Below are positions 16,335 to 25,240 of a DNA stretch of 48,699 nt, in pieces (within the stretch, counting starts at the first letter, position 1; the number at the start of each line of letters is the position of its first letter). Where the stretch lies: contig SDNX01000007.1 of NCBI GenBank assembly GCA_004524545.1, positions 1 through 48,699 of the forward strand. Direction: 5' to 3'. A program made the translations under genes and the position numbers. The notes under the pieces were generated by a model. That model saw only the letters and a list, made by a program, of their open reading frames with translations. It was not told the DNA's origin and did not search any database. This stretch comes from Promethearchaeota archaeon. Its GTDB lineage: Archaea; Asgardarchaeota; Lokiarchaeia; Sigyniarchaeales; Promethearchaeaceae.

Positions 16335-17690
16335 ATGGTCATGGAAAAGTTTGGAAAAGCTTTAGACAATATGATTCGAAGAATTCGTAAACTTCCTCGA
16401 ATCGATAAAGATGCATTAAAGCTTGTTATTCAAGATTTACAAAGAGCTTTGCTTTCTGCAGACGTAAATGTAGAAATTACCCTAGCGATTACGGAAGATA
16501 TCAGAAAAAGAGCATTTAATGAAAAGATTTCGGAAGGGATTGCACGAAAGGATTTTATCATCAAAATCATCCATGACGAATTGGTAAAACTTCTTGGAGG
16601 AAATCAAACTCTAAGGAAACTGAAATCTAACCGTCTTAACATCATTTTAATGGTAGGAATACAGGGATCTGGTAAAACTACAACAGTGGGTAAATTATCC
16701 AGTTATTATAGAAGTCGAGGGTTTAAGATTGGAGTCTTATGTGTGGATACATGGAGACCTGGAGCATATCAACAATTAGAACAGTTATTAACCCCCCTAC
16801 AAGTTCCATTATTTGGAATTCCAGAAGAAAAAAATGCTTTAAAAATTGTTAAGAAAGGAATCCGTCATTTTGTGCAACAAAAAGTTGATATTATTATTGT
16901 AGATACAGCGGGTCGTCATAAAGAAGAGAAAGATTTGATGACTGAAGTCCAAAAAATGGAAAAACTGATCAAACCTGATGAAGTTATCCTTGTAATTGAT
17001 GGAACTTTGGGTCAACAAGCATTCAATCAAGCCAAAGCTTTCTCAGAATCGACTCATGTGGGATCAATTATTGTGACAAAACTAGATGGGTCTGCAAAAG
17101 GTGGAGGAGCATTATCTGCGGTTGCAGCTACGGGTGCTCCAATAAAATTTATCGGTGTAGGAGAAAGAATTGATGCACTGGAAGATTTCATACCCACAAA
17201 ATTTGTAGGAAATTTATTGGGTATACCTGATATCGATGGTATTCTTCAAAAAATCAAGGATGCAGAGATAGAACCTGATAAAGATATGATGAAAAGGTTA
17301 ATGAAAGGAAAATTCACTCTTGATGATCTCTATCAACAGTTACAATCCTTACGAAAAATGGGGCCCTTTAAAAAGCTCCTTGGTATGATGGGAGGTCAAA
17401 ATATTCCCGATGAGATGAAGGATCAAGCAGAAGGGAATCTAGAAAACTGGAAAGTTGTTCTCACAAGCATGACGCAATATGAAAAGGAAAATCCAAATGT
17501 CATAAAAAAGAGTAGAATCGAACGAATCGCTAAAGGTAGTGGAAAAAGTTATACAGACATTAAAGGTCTACTCAAACAATATGATGATATGAAAAAGATG
17601 ATATCCCAACTGACCAAACCCCGAAGAGGTAAGAAAGGGCCCCCAGGGATGCCGGGGATGCCGGATCTTTCTAAATTAGGGGGAATGTAA
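16335..17690 (+). CDS. srp54: Signal recognition particle protein SRP54
   Basis: A 451-residue SRP GTPase that binds 7S RNA and signal peptides during membrane targeting. The N domain spans residues ~1-90, the G domain ~100-295 with G1 GIQGSGKTTT, DTWRPGAYQQL, G3 DTAGRH, G4 TKLDGSAKGGG, and the M domain ~300-435 with methionine-rich helices (LRKMGPFKKLLGMMGG) and the RNA-binding SRIERIAKGSG loop. The tail is Gly/Pro/Met-rich (GPPGMPGMPDL), a common SRP54 ending. The ATG at 16335 has AGGT 7 bases ahead. The next three genes follow closely on the same strand. Confidence 0.96.
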   Translation: MVMEKFGKALDNMIRRIRKLPRIDKDALKLVIQDLQRALLSADVNVEITLAITEDIRKRAFNEKISEGIARKDFIIKIIHDELVKLLGGNQTLRKLKSNRLNIILMVGIQGSGKTTTVGKLSSYYRSRGFKIGVLCVDTWRPGAYQQLEQLLTPLQVPLFGIPEEKNALKIVKKGIRHFVQQKVDIIIVDTAGRHKEEKDLMTEVQKMEKLIKPDEVILVIDGTLGQQAFNQAKAFSESTHVGSIIVTKLDGSAKGGGALSAVAATGAPIKFIGVGERIDALEDFIPTKFVGNLLGIPDIDGILQKIKDAEIEPDKDMMKRLMKGKFTLDDLYQQLQSLRKMGPFKKLLGMMGGQNIPDEMKDQAEGNLENWKVVLTSMTQYEKENPNVIKKSRIERIAKGSGKSYTDIKGLLKQYDDMKKMISQLTKPRRGKKGPPGMPGMPDLSKLGGM

Positions 17691-17712
17691 TTACTACAGA
17701 GTGGGGTTTTAT

Positions 17713-18369
17713 ATGGATGTAATTTTAGGCATAGAAAAATTTCCACCTCTTTCTAAATTTGATATTAACCAAGGCAAAATTCCTGAAATTGCTTTAAAAA
17801 TTGCTGATTTTCTCAGATCTATATTTCTCTTATCCAATACACTCCTTCACGGGAATAATTTTATAATTTATTGTTCTGAACATTTTCAATCTCCCCCGAA
17901 AGGTTTAATTATTGTTTTTCACGGAAAATTACTTCGTTATTTAGCTCCAGATGAGAGGGGCATCTTATTTCTGCTTCTAAAGATTCAAAAAATAATAACA
18001 GGAGAAGGTGGTAAAAGGCAAGAAAAAAAAGAATCCCTAAAATTTGAAAATATGCTTAAAGCTCAATCCACACCAGGAATTTTTCTAAAACGAGGATCTT
18101 CTCGGGAGATTTGGGATATGAACCTCCCAATTGGGAACCAGTATATTAATGTAGGAAATCTTAATCAAGAGTATCCAACGTTAAATACATGGAATGAATT
18201 AGAGAGCAAACTAAATTCAGCAACGGTTCTCGTATTTTCTCAAATCGGTCATTTCTTGATTTCTCCCCCTAATGTAACCTCTATTTATGATTTTGTTGAA
18301 GATTCATGGAAAGCAAAATTTTACGAGAGTGAACTGATAAGTTATATACAAGCAAAAATTACTGAATGA
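17713..18369 (+). CDS. TrmY-like tRNA pseudouridine-54 N1-methyltransferase
   Basis: About 218 residues resembling the TrmY/DUF358 SPOUT methyltransferases, which methylate pseudouridine 54 in archaeal tRNA using S-adenosylmethionine. Visible likeness: LRYLAPDERGILFLLLKI matches the family L-x-PDER-S-x-A block, STPGIFLKRGS matches the PSPGI-x-x-RG block, and VLVFSQIGHFLI takes the place of the usual SAM-binding L-GDH-x-GF strand, here somewhat altered. The charged insertion around residues 95-115 is not typical. The ATG at 17713 is preferred over a GTG at 17701. The stop overlaps the start of the dihydroorotase gene by four bases (ATGA), so the two are translationally coupled. Confidence 0.72.
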   Translation: MDVILGIEKFPPLSKFDINQGKIPEIALKIADFLRSIFLLSNTLLHGNNFIIYCSEHFQSPPKGLIIVFHGKLLRYLAPDERGILFLLLKIQKIITGEGGKRQEKKESLKFENMLKAQSTPGIFLKRGSSREIWDMNLPIGNQYINVGNLNQEYPTLNTWNELESKLNSATVLVFSQIGHFLISPPNVTSIYDFVEDSWKAKFYESELISYIQAKITE

Positions 18370-19886
18370 GGATAAAAAACGTGCGACATCTTCTAAAAAA
18401 TGGAATTATTGTCACCCCGACATCTCAAAATAGGGGCTCAATTTTTATAAAAGGATCGAAAATTGTGAAAATTTTCGACTTGGGTGAAGAATTACCCGTA
18501 GTAAGCAAAGAGGAAATAGTCGATTGTACTGATTGTTTTATCCTCCCCGGAATCATTGATCCCCATGTGCATTTACGAGATTTTAAACAGTCCCATAAAG
18601 AAACTATCGAATCGGGAACGAGGGCTGCAGGTATGAATGGAATAACAACCGTGCTTGGAATGCCAAATACTACTCCTCCATTAGATTCAATTGATAATAT
18701 CAAATCATACATTACTAAAATTAAAGAAACGACGCATTGTAATGTGGGTTTGTATTCTCGACTCCCGCAAAAGGATGTTCAAAACTATTTCCACGATCTG
18801 AATAAAATCGGGATTTTTGGAATTAAAATTTATCCTGGGGACTCTCCAAGTATACTAAACTGGGGTCTCTTGTTAGACCTATGGGATAAATTAAAGGAGA
18901 AATTTAACGAATACACCCATGACCTTGATGAATTTTTACATAAACTGGATGTGCATCTTGATCATCATTACTCAAAATCTCAGTTGAAAAACTATGCCGA
19001 AAAATGGAGCACTATATTAGCGGAAATAGAGAAACATAAACTTCACGTTCTATTTCACGCAGACGTACCGTTGGATGAAAAAACTCGAGAAATTCGGTTT
19101 AAAACATTTGAGGGAATCCATAAATCCGAATTAAAAGCCCATTCTGCAAACCACAGTAAACTCCAAGAATTATTACATATTTATTTTGTATTTCAGGTAA
19201 TAAAGCTGACGGGATTAGCGAAATTGCCCCCAATTACATTTTGTCATGTATCCTCAATCGAAACAATTCATTTGATCCAGAAACTGCAAAGTAGAATTCC
19301 TGAAAAGAAAATCTTTATTGAGATAACCCCGCATCATATGTATTTACATAATGAAATAGAAATCCCGATTCCTTCTCATGGTAAAGTTTTACCTCCGTTA
19401 AGAACAGTAACGGATAACCTAGAAATACAAAAATTAATGAACACTACGAAGGTAAAGAATGCATTCTATGGAACAGACCATGCACCACATTCCTTGGAAG
19501 AAAAAAATCAAGAATTCGTCAAAACTCCCCCCGGTTTTCCCAGTTTGGATGTGTACAGCATTTTCGTGTTATCAAAATTTTTTGAGAATGGATGGAACCT
19601 CCAGAATTTTGTGTTTTATGCATCCTACAACCCGGCACGAATTTACCAAATAAAGAAAAAAGGATGGATTCATCCCGGATATGACGCAGATCTCTTGATT
19701 ATCCGGAAGGTTCCCCCATATATCATTGATAAAGGAACATTTCAGAGTGCATCTAAGGTATGTCCCTATCCACTTAAGGACATAAGTGCAAAAATCGAGT
19801 ATGTGTTTTTAGAAGGAAAAAAAGAACAAAGCCAAATGAAAAGCAATTTCATTGCGCGGTCATATAAATGGGATCATGCAAATTAA
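18366..19886 (+). CDS. pyrC: Dihydroorotase
   Basis: Zinc amidohydrolase that closes carbamoyl aspartate to dihydroorotate in pyrimidine synthesis. Landmarks: the metal-binding DPHVHLRD after GIID, GMPNTTPP, FHAD, HVSS, and the catalytic GTDHAPHS near the C-terminus. At 506 residues it is about 60-80 longer than most relatives; the excess lies roughly at residues 165-215, a His- and Asp-rich helical stretch (EFLHKLDVHLDHHYSKSQL) before the HVLFHAD strand. Hydantoinase or allantoinase are alternatives in the same superfamily, but the DPHVHLRD motif and the archaeal context favour dihydroorotase. Coupled to the TrmY-like gene by a 4-base overlap and followed 17 bases later by nadC. Confidence 0.85.
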   Translation: MRIKNVRHLLKNGIIVTPTSQNRGSIFIKGSKIVKIFDLGEELPVVSKEEIVDCTDCFILPGIIDPHVHLRDFKQSHKETIESGTRAAGMNGITTVLGMPNTTPPLDSIDNIKSYITKIKETTHCNVGLYSRLPQKDVQNYFHDLNKIGIFGIKIYPGDSPSILNWGLLLDLWDKLKEKFNEYTHDLDEFLHKLDVHLDHHYSKSQLKNYAEKWSTILAEIEKHKLHVLFHADVPLDEKTREIRFKTFEGIHKSELKAHSANHSKLQELLHIYFVFQVIKLTGLAKLPPITFCHVSSIETIHLIQKLQSRIPEKKIFIEITPHHMYLHNEIEIPIPSHGKVLPPLRTVTDNLEIQKLMNTTKVKNAFYGTDHAPHSLEEKNQEFVKTPPGFPSLDVYSIFVLSKFFENGWNLQNFVFYASYNPARIYQIKKKGWIHPGYDADLLIIRKVPPYIIDKGTFQSASKVCPYPLKDISAKIEYVFLEGKKEQSQMKSNFIARSYKWDHAN

Positions 19887-19903
19887 TGGATAGGGTATGA
19901 AGT

Positions 19904-20785
19904 ATGAGTGAAGTATCGACTATAGAAAAAATACTACTAAAAAAGAAACTGGAACAATTTCTCGAAGAAGATATTCGATATGGTGATATAACCAGTAAAG
20001 TTTTGAAAAATACCAATGTGAACGCTCAAATTTTATATAAAAGTGATGGTTTGGTCTGTGGAATTCAAGAAGCAAAATTGCTATGTGAAATGGGAAATGT
20101 TAAGGTTCTTAATGCAGTTTCCGATGGAGATGAATTGAAGAAAGGAACAGAAGTAATGAAATTATCGGGCAAACTTCACGATATTTTGAGCATCGAACGA
20201 ACTATGCTTAATATTATGATGCGAATGAGCTCAATTGCTTCCACTACCTTTCAATTCAGTACCTTAATTCAACAAACGGGTGAATCGGTTAAAATAGCAG
20301 CTACTAGAAAAACTACCCCGGGATTTCGCATTTTTGAAAAACGTGCAGTAGAAATTGGAGGTAAGGGATATTCGGATACACATCGGTGGAGCTTGGATGA
20401 TATGATATTGCTAAAAGATACACATTTGGCTGCCTCGAAACAGAAAATAGCCAAATTGATAGAAACGGCAAAAAAAAAAACTTCTTTCTCAAAAAAAATT
20501 GAACTAGAGGTACAATCACCAGAGGATGCAATTGCAGCTGCACAAGCAAGGGTGGATATCGTCATGTTTGACAATATGAGCCCAGGAAAAATCAAATCAA
20601 CTATAAATAAAATCAAAGAAATCATGGGATCGGAAAAAGTGCCAATATTTGAAGCTTCAGGAAATATAACTCTGAAAAACATCTCAGAATACGCTAAAAG
20701 TGGTGTGAATATTATCAGTACAAGTCAAATCACATTTCACCCAAGCCAAAAAATTGACATTTCTTTGGAAATTATCAATGATTAG
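19904..20785 (+). CDS. nadC: Nicotinate-nucleotide pyrophosphorylase (quinolinate phosphoribosyltransferase)
   Basis: A 293-residue enzyme making nicotinate mononucleotide from quinolinate and PRPP in NAD synthesis. It shows the family order: EEDIRYGDITSK, GLVCGIQEA, LSIERTMLNIMMRMSSIAS, the substrate-binding TRKTTPGFRIFEKRAVEIGG, HRW, LLKDTH (usually KDNH), VQSPEDA, MFDNM, EASGNI and GVNIISTSQIT. The KDTH change and the GYSDT insertion before HRW are unusual for NadC; the molybdate-linked ModD branch of the family is a possible alternative. The gene ends 4 bases into the convergent RHH regulator gene. Confidence 0.85.
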   Translation: MSEVSTIEKILLKKKLEQFLEEDIRYGDITSKVLKNTNVNAQILYKSDGLVCGIQEAKLLCEMGNVKVLNAVSDGDELKKGTEVMKLSGKLHDILSIERTMLNIMMRMSSIASTTFQFSTLIQQTGESVKIAATRKTTPGFRIFEKRAVEIGGKGYSDTHRWSLDDMILLKDTHLAASKQKIAKLIETAKKKTSFSKKIELEVQSPEDAIAAAQARVDIVMFDNMSPGKIKSTINKIKEIMGSEKVPIFEASGNITLKNISEYAKSGVNIISTSQITFHPSQKIDISLEIIND

Positions 20786-21165
20786 ATGAATAGGGAATCA
20801 ATCATAGTGTCCTTTATTTTGTTAAAGGATTCGGTGAAATCATTAATCCGGGACAATTTACCAATGATTACATAAATTCGCAGTATTTGATCCTTCATCA
20901 TATATTCTGTGAATGTTTTTACGATATCATCGAAACGCTGTTCGATGCTTGAGAACATCTCCATTTTGGTCGGATCAGATTTATACACGACTGTTACAAT
21001 TGAGCGTTTTATTTCCGAAGTATCTTGTTTTTGCTCTTGTTCCCCAATAAATTTTAAAATTGCATCTCGTAACGCTTCGCTTCTCGATAAATATCCAGAT
21101 TCTCGTTGGACTTTATCAAATTTCTGTAAAGTATCATCAGATAATTGTAATGAAACCATAGGCAT
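20782..21165 (-). CDS. Ribbon-helix-helix regulator, NikR-like
   Basis: 127 residues from ATG 21165, which has GAGGT 9 bases ahead; the longer open frame to 21240 would overlap the divergent hydrolase. Residues 1-45 are a ribbon-helix-helix DNA-binding domain (MVSLQLSDDTLQKFDKVQRE, SRSEALRDAILKFI), and residues ~60-127 have the beta-alpha-beta pattern of the NikR C-terminal ACT-like domain. The histidines and cysteine that bind nickel in NikR are not present, so it probably senses something else or only dimerises there. It likely controls itself and the divergent hydrolase, with which it shares a 55-base promoter region. Confidence 0.75.
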   Translation of the reverse strand: MPMVSLQLSDDTLQKFDKVQRESGYLSRSEALRDAILKFIGEQEQKQDTSEIKRSIVTVVYKSDPTKMEMFSSIEQRFDDIVKTFTEYMMKDQILRIYVIIGKLSRINDFTESFNKIKDTMIDSLFI

Positions 21166-21189
21166 TTGGTGTAACCTCACTTGCGATAC

Positions 21190-21203
21190 AATAATATAAA
21201 TCG
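21190..21203. promoter_or_regulatory. Shared TATA-like element between RHH regulator and hydrolase
   Basis: AATATAAAT on the plus strand is centred about 24 bases before the hydrolase ATG (21221), suggesting a leaderless transcript. Read on the minus strand it is ATTTATATTATTG, centred about 31 bases before the regulator ATG (21165). Confidence 0.4.
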
Positions 21204-21220
21204 ACCACTCAAAAAAGATT

Positions 21221-21859
21221 ATGCACAAGACTGATTTCATGGTGAAAGTATCAGATGAGGTGCGTATCCAAGCAAGTCTTTATGCATCAAGGGAAAAAGA
21301 AAAGGGCTCAATTGCATGCATAATAACTCATCCGTATTCCCAATGGGGAGGGAATATGCAAAACAATGTGGTCATAGGAGTACGAAATCAATTAGTAAAA
21401 GAAGGATTTCCGTGTGTCACCTTTAATTTTCGTGGTGTGGGTAAATCAACAGGATCTATGGGAGATGGAACGCAAGAGAAGGAGGATTTGATTGGAGTGT
21501 GCAATTATACGCGAAATATTCTACATTTGACTCAAATTATTATAATTGGATATTCATATGGAGCGTTGATTAGCCTTTCCGCTATGAAAGAATTGGGTGA
21601 ACTAATTTGCATGTGTCTGATCTCCTATCCGTCAGGATTTGTACCACATTTATCACCTGAATTTGATGTTGGTATTCCCATATTATTTATTCATGGTGAA
21701 TTCGATGATGTAATCCCTATTTCACGTATTAAACAATTACTCCCGAATTTCACCCATAAAACAAAATTTGTGTCTATATCTACGGATCATTTCTACAATG
21801 GGAAAGAAAATCAAGTGGGAGCTATTATTACAGAATTTATAAACAATTTAAAGATTTGA
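21221..21859 (+). CDS. Alpha/beta hydrolase
   Basis: A 212-residue serine hydrolase of the small dienelactone-hydrolase/YpfH-like type. The nucleophile elbow is GYSYGA, the oxyanion HPYSQWGG and FNFRGVGKSTG stretches fit the family, the acid is likely the Asp in HGEFDDVIP, and the catalytic His is in STDHFY. No signal peptide or membrane segment is seen, so it is cytoplasmic. Family members hydrolyse esters or thioesters; the substrate is unknown. A TATA box lies only ~24 bases before the ATG. The 3' end overlaps the convergent Roadblock gene by 12 bases. Confidence 0.85.
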   Translation: MHKTDFMVKVSDEVRIQASLYASREKEKGSIACIITHPYSQWGGNMQNNVVIGVRNQLVKEGFPCVTFNFRGVGKSTGSMGDGTQEKEDLIGVCNYTRNILHLTQIIIIGYSYGALISLSAMKELGELICMCLISYPSGFVPHLSPEFDVGIPILFIHGEFDDVIPISRIKQLLPNFTHKTKFVSISTDHFYNGKENQVGAIITEFINNLKI

Positions 21860-22249
21860 TAATTCCTCAAGAACAGGTAACGCATTTTCTATTGCCCAAT
21901 CAAATAATTTCTCATTGTATTTGTCCACATCATCGTTTTCTGGTTTATCAGTTAACCCAATAAGCAGATATACTTGTCCTGTTGATGTTTTAATATTTTG
22001 ACAGACAATGCATGCATTTCCATAAATTGTCTTAAAGTATTCTAAATCCGCCAAACCCATGTCTTCCTTTGCGCGTTCAGCACCTTCTGACAACATCGCA
22101 CCCATTGCAGAAACCATTTTCTCATTATAGGTGCATTCTGGAATTTTTTTCGATGCAATTGGTAAACCATCTTTTAATGCAAAGATGCATACTTGATACC
22201 CATTCTCATTAAGCTGTTTTAAGATTTCCATCAGTTTTGCTGTTGTCAT
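21848..22249 (-). CDS. Roadblock/LC7 domain protein
   Basis: A 133-residue single-domain Roadblock/LC7 protein: an N-terminal helix (LMEILKQLNEN), the strand GYQVCIFALKDGLPIASKK, a long helix (EKMVSAMGAMLSEGAERAKED), then strands YFKTIYGNACIVCQNI and QVYLLIGLTD and a final helix. Roadblock proteins dimerise and bind small GTPases as platforms or activators (MglB, Ragulator). In this window it is a candidate partner for the Rab-like and Rag-like GTPases about 9 kb away, though nothing in the sequence proves contact. It probably has its own promoter (22271-22283) and is leaderless. Confidence 0.88.
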   Translation of the reverse strand: MTTAKLMEILKQLNENGYQVCIFALKDGLPIASKKIPECTYNEKMVSAMGAMLSEGAERAKEDMGLADLEYFKTIYGNACIVCQNIKTSTGQVYLLIGLTDKPENDDVDKYNEKLFDWAIENALPVLEELSNL

Positions 22250-22270
22250 AATTTTGGAACCACTATTTAT

Positions 22271-22283
22271 TCATATATATTTT
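22271..22283 (-). promoter_or_regulatory. TATA-like box of the Roadblock gene
   Basis: On the minus strand AAAATATATATGA is centred about 27 bases before the ATG at 22249, where archaeal TFB/TBP would start transcription almost on the start codon. Confidence 0.45.
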
Positions 22284-22329
22284 GTTTGTATATAATTATC
22301 TTAAGTAAGTTTTATTTAACTTTCGATTG

Positions 22330-22848
22330 CTATCGAAGAGTTATAATATAGGCAGAAGATATCTCCTCATCAATATTTAAAATCATTACTGTTGGCATTG
22401 GGTTACGTTGGACTTGATAGCGAGCATTCAATGGAGGTGCTCGGGGTTGTAGAGGAGATCCAGGATTTAGATGCAAAAATCCGTGATCCAATTCGAAATA
22501 TTCCTTGATAGAGGGAATATGAGTGTGTCCTGTAACCATGATGTCAATATTTTCTTGTTTAATAAATGAAAATGAGGGTATTTCATGCATTAATCCAATT
22601 TTTTTCCCCATAATTTCAATTTTACTAAAGGGCGTATATCGCTCATGGATCGTAGAATCATCTACATTCCCAACAACTGCTTCAACTTGTGCTATTTTCT
22701 CAAGGTCAGTAATAAATTTAATGGTAGATATATCCCCAGCATGCAATATAAGTTCCACATCTACAAATGCTTCTTGAACTCGACGATATAATCCTGAATA
22801 GTCCATATTGGATTTGATATGAGTATCTGATATAATGCCAATTTCCAT
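22330..22848 (-). CDS. YfcE/MJ0936-type metallophosphoesterase
   Basis: A 172-residue calcineurin-like phosphoesterase. Metal ligands are seen in order: IISDTH, HAGDIS, VVGNVDD, MHEIP and TGHTHIP. This set matches the small YfcE/MJ0936 group, which hydrolyses phosphodiesters with Mn2+ or Ni2+. The C-terminal HLNPGSP motif is also typical. The start at ATG 22848 places the DTH motif at residue 8 as in the family; a longer frame from TTG 22896 would overlap the upstream protease gene. Physiological substrate unknown. Confidence 0.88.
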   Translation of the reverse strand: MEIGIISDTHIKSNMDYSGLYRRVQEAFVDVELILHAGDISTIKFITDLEKIAQVEAVVGNVDDSTIHERYTPFSKIEIMGKKIGLMHEIPSFSFIKQENIDIMVTGHTHIPSIKEYFELDHGFLHLNPGSPLQPRAPPLNARYQVQRNPMPTVMILNIDEEISSAYIITLR

Positions 22849-22865
22849 AATTATCACATCTATCC

Positions 22866-23969
22866 CTAAAATGGAACAAATAATCCAAGTGTCCAAAATA
22901 CCAATCCAAAAATAATATCAGCAAGCACTGCTTTTCCACGTGGTTTACTGTCTGGTATTGCCTCTTTATAGGATTGAAAAGCCCCAAAATATGATTTTAT
23001 TCCATTTTTCACCTCATGGAAAAATATTGCAGCAAATATAAGGGATACTCCTAAAAAGGGTAAATACAACCATTTTGCGAGATCCCAAAAGTTGACATTG
23101 TTTACTCCATTTAACCAAAGAACGGAAGAAGAGATCACATTGTTTAGAGCATGAGCGATAATAATTGGCCAGATCATTCGTTTTTTAATGATGAAAACTG
23201 CAGATACAGATCCCACAAAAAACGCTCCCAGTGTCCATAATATCGCAGGGAGTAGATCTTGAGCTAAATTAACCGTACCAACTATTAATCCATTAACGAG
23301 ATACCCCAGATGTGAGAAACCAAAAAAAATAGAACTAATAACTACTGCAGAGCCCCCGTTGACGTACTTTTCCGATCGTATTGTCATATAACCGCGGAAA
23401 AAAAGTTCTTCTCGAATTCCTACCATTAAATGCAATAAAACTCCATAGACAATAAAAGGACCAAAATTCGTGAACGATAGATAAACATTTACACCTTGGT
23501 TTCCCAGCGATTTTTGAGAAAACTCTAGACTGCCGGGGATTGTGTATGTGATGAAATCTAAGGGGATATATACTAGAAATAGCAATAATAGTGCAAAAAA
23601 GAGTTGCATACCAAATTTTTTAAATGTAAATAGTGAAAAAGTTTCTTTTAAAGGGGGATCTGACTTAACCATCGGTAAGCTACTTTTATGAAATACAGAT
23701 TGCACAAAAGTTAGTGCTAAGATTACAGCTACCATAAGATATACTACACTGAAACCATATATGAATAATTCTCGAAAGGGATTGCCCGTTTCAGGTAGAA
23801 GATTGACTAATTTGGTCGCACCAATCCATAGTAAAAAACTAATTAGCATTACCAAAAAGGTTTCTAAAAATGTATAGAATCGACGTGTTGCAATATGTCG
23901 GGAATAGCTTCGTTCTTCCTCGGGAAAATTGTATTCATCGTATGGATCATCATGAATTGGATCTGACAT
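22866..23969 (-). CDS. CPBP-family intramembrane metalloprotease
   Basis: A 367-residue polytopic membrane protein with about eight hydrophobic segments. The CPBP (CAAX protease and bacteriocin-processing) motifs are present: GIREELFFRG (EExxxR), FFGFSHLG and HALNN. It acts in the cytoplasmic membrane; family members cleave prenylated or membrane-anchored peptides. The soluble N-terminus is acidic and Tyr-rich (HDDPYDEYNFPEEERSY), and the C-terminal 50 residues beyond the last catalytic motif form one more charged segment and hydrophobic helix. AGGT lies 9 bases before the ATG. The phosphoesterase gene begins 18 bases after its stop. The target is unknown. Confidence 0.85.
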   Translation of the reverse strand: MSDPIHDDPYDEYNFPEEERSYSRHIATRRFYTFLETFLVMLISFLLWIGATKLVNLLPETGNPFRELFIYGFSVVYLMVAVILALTFVQSVFHKSSLPMVKSDPPLKETFSLFTFKKFGMQLFFALLLLFLVYIPLDFITYTIPGSLEFSQKSLGNQGVNVYLSFTNFGPFIVYGVLLHLMVGIREELFFRGYMTIRSEKYVNGGSAVVISSIFFGFSHLGYLVNGLIVGTVNLAQDLLPAILWTLGAFFVGSVSAVFIIKKRMIWPIIIAHALNNVISSSVLWLNGVNNVNFWDLAKWLYLPFLGVSLIFAAIFFHEVKNGIKSYFGAFQSYKEAIPDSKPRGKAVLADIIFGLVFWTLGLFVPF

Positions 23970-24026
23970 GTGCGTTACCTTTTACTTTACTAATTTAGTA
24001 TGTAACATAAATTAATTCCTAAACAT

Positions 24027-25220
24027 TTATCCCGACTTTTTTATAAACTGAAATTCTCCTTTGGAGGAATGAATATGTAATTCATTTTTTCCTTCTGGAG
24101 CTTGAGATGACTCTACATGACCAATTATTTTTGCGGGAACATCGAAAGAATTTGAAATGTCGATAATATTTTGAGATTGTTCCTTTGGGACGATTATTTC
24201 CAAGCGGTGACCCATATTAAAAACTTGGTGCATTTCTTCCCAAGTGACACCCGATGAGGCTTGGATCATTTTGAACACTGGTGGGATTTCAAACATATTA
24301 TCTTTGACATACCGCAGTTTATGTCCAAAATTAAGGCATTTGGTCTGCCCTCCACCGGTGTTATTATAAATCCCATGAATTTGGGAGTGATATTGCTTCA
24401 AAATTTTGACTAAAATCGGAGAGTAGGTTCGTGTTGGTGAAAGTATTGCTTCTCCAATTGTTAAATCGGTTCCAGGAAGATTTTCCAACAAATCGTGTTT
24501 TCCATGAAACACTAGGGCCTCATCAATTCCGGGGTCATAACATTCGGGATATTTAGCGTAATATTTATGTGCTAATGTTCCATGTCTGGCGAGAGTCAAT
24601 CCATTGCTTGAAATACCGCTATTATAGACGTCTTCATACGATGCTTGTCCATAACTAGCTAAACCGATGATTACATCTCCCTTTTGTACATGACTCGCAT
24701 CGATAACTTGCGATCTTTTCATACGTGCAAATAAAGAAACTCCGACTTCTAATGTACGACATATATCTCCAACATCCTCTGTTTCTCCCCCAGCTAAATT
24801 TATTATGAATCCTTGTTCAGATAACCATTTGCTATATGCAATATGATGATTAATTAGAACTGAAAGTACGTCTCCTGATATTATTCTTTTATTTCTACTT
24901 ATCGTATCAGATATGAGAACGTTTCCAGCAACACCTACACATAAAACGTCATCCACATTCATTACTATTGCATCTTGAACAATTCCCTTAAAGTATGATA
25001 ACTTTCCAGTTTCTTTATACATCATATATGCTAGATTTGCTTTAGTTCCTGCCGAATCCGAATGGAAAATGGAGCAATAGTTAGGATCACCACTGATATC
25101 AGGTAGTATTTTACAGAATGCACCCGGATACTCTCCCTCATCTTGACCTTTTAAGGCTTTGTGAACCTCATCCTTGGAAGCTGATACACCTAATTTCTCA
25201 TAAACATCGGATTTTTTCAT
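24027..25220 (-). CDS. purM: Phosphoribosylformylglycinamidine cyclo-ligase (AIR synthetase)
   Basis: A 397-residue PurM-superfamily enzyme making aminoimidazole ribotide in purine synthesis. It shows the ATP-binding pattern HSDSAGTKANLAY, DAIVMNVDDVLCVG, NLAGGETEDVGD, GDVIIGLASYGQAS, and the C-terminal GIYNNTGGGQTKC. The usual GVGTK loop appears here as DSAGTK and GGETAEM as GGETEDV. At 397 residues it is longer than the typical ~345, so it belongs to a divergent PurM subgroup. It follows purB with 20 bases between them on the same strand, making a two-gene purine unit. Confidence 0.82.
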   Translation of the reverse strand: MKKSDVYEKLGVSASKDEVHKALKGQDEGEYPGAFCKILPDISGDPNYCSIFHSDSAGTKANLAYMMYKETGKLSYFKGIVQDAIVMNVDDVLCVGVAGNVLISDTISRNKRIISGDVLSVLINHHIAYSKWLSEQGFIINLAGGETEDVGDICRTLEVGVSLFARMKRSQVIDASHVQKGDVIIGLASYGQASYEDVYNSGISSNGLTLARHGTLAHKYYAKYPECYDPGIDEALVFHGKHDLLENLPGTDLTIGEAILSPTRTYSPILVKILKQYHSQIHGIYNNTGGGQTKCLNFGHKLRYVKDNMFEIPPVFKMIQASSGVTWEEMHQVFNMGHRLEIIVPKEQSQNIIDISNSFDVPAKIIGHVESSQAPEGKNELHIHSSKGEFQFIKKSG

Positions 25221-25240
25221 ACTCTTTGCCTTTTACACAA

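Noticed and set aside
20269-20682. 137-codon minus-strand frame within nadC
   Set aside because: Shadow of a well conserved gene.
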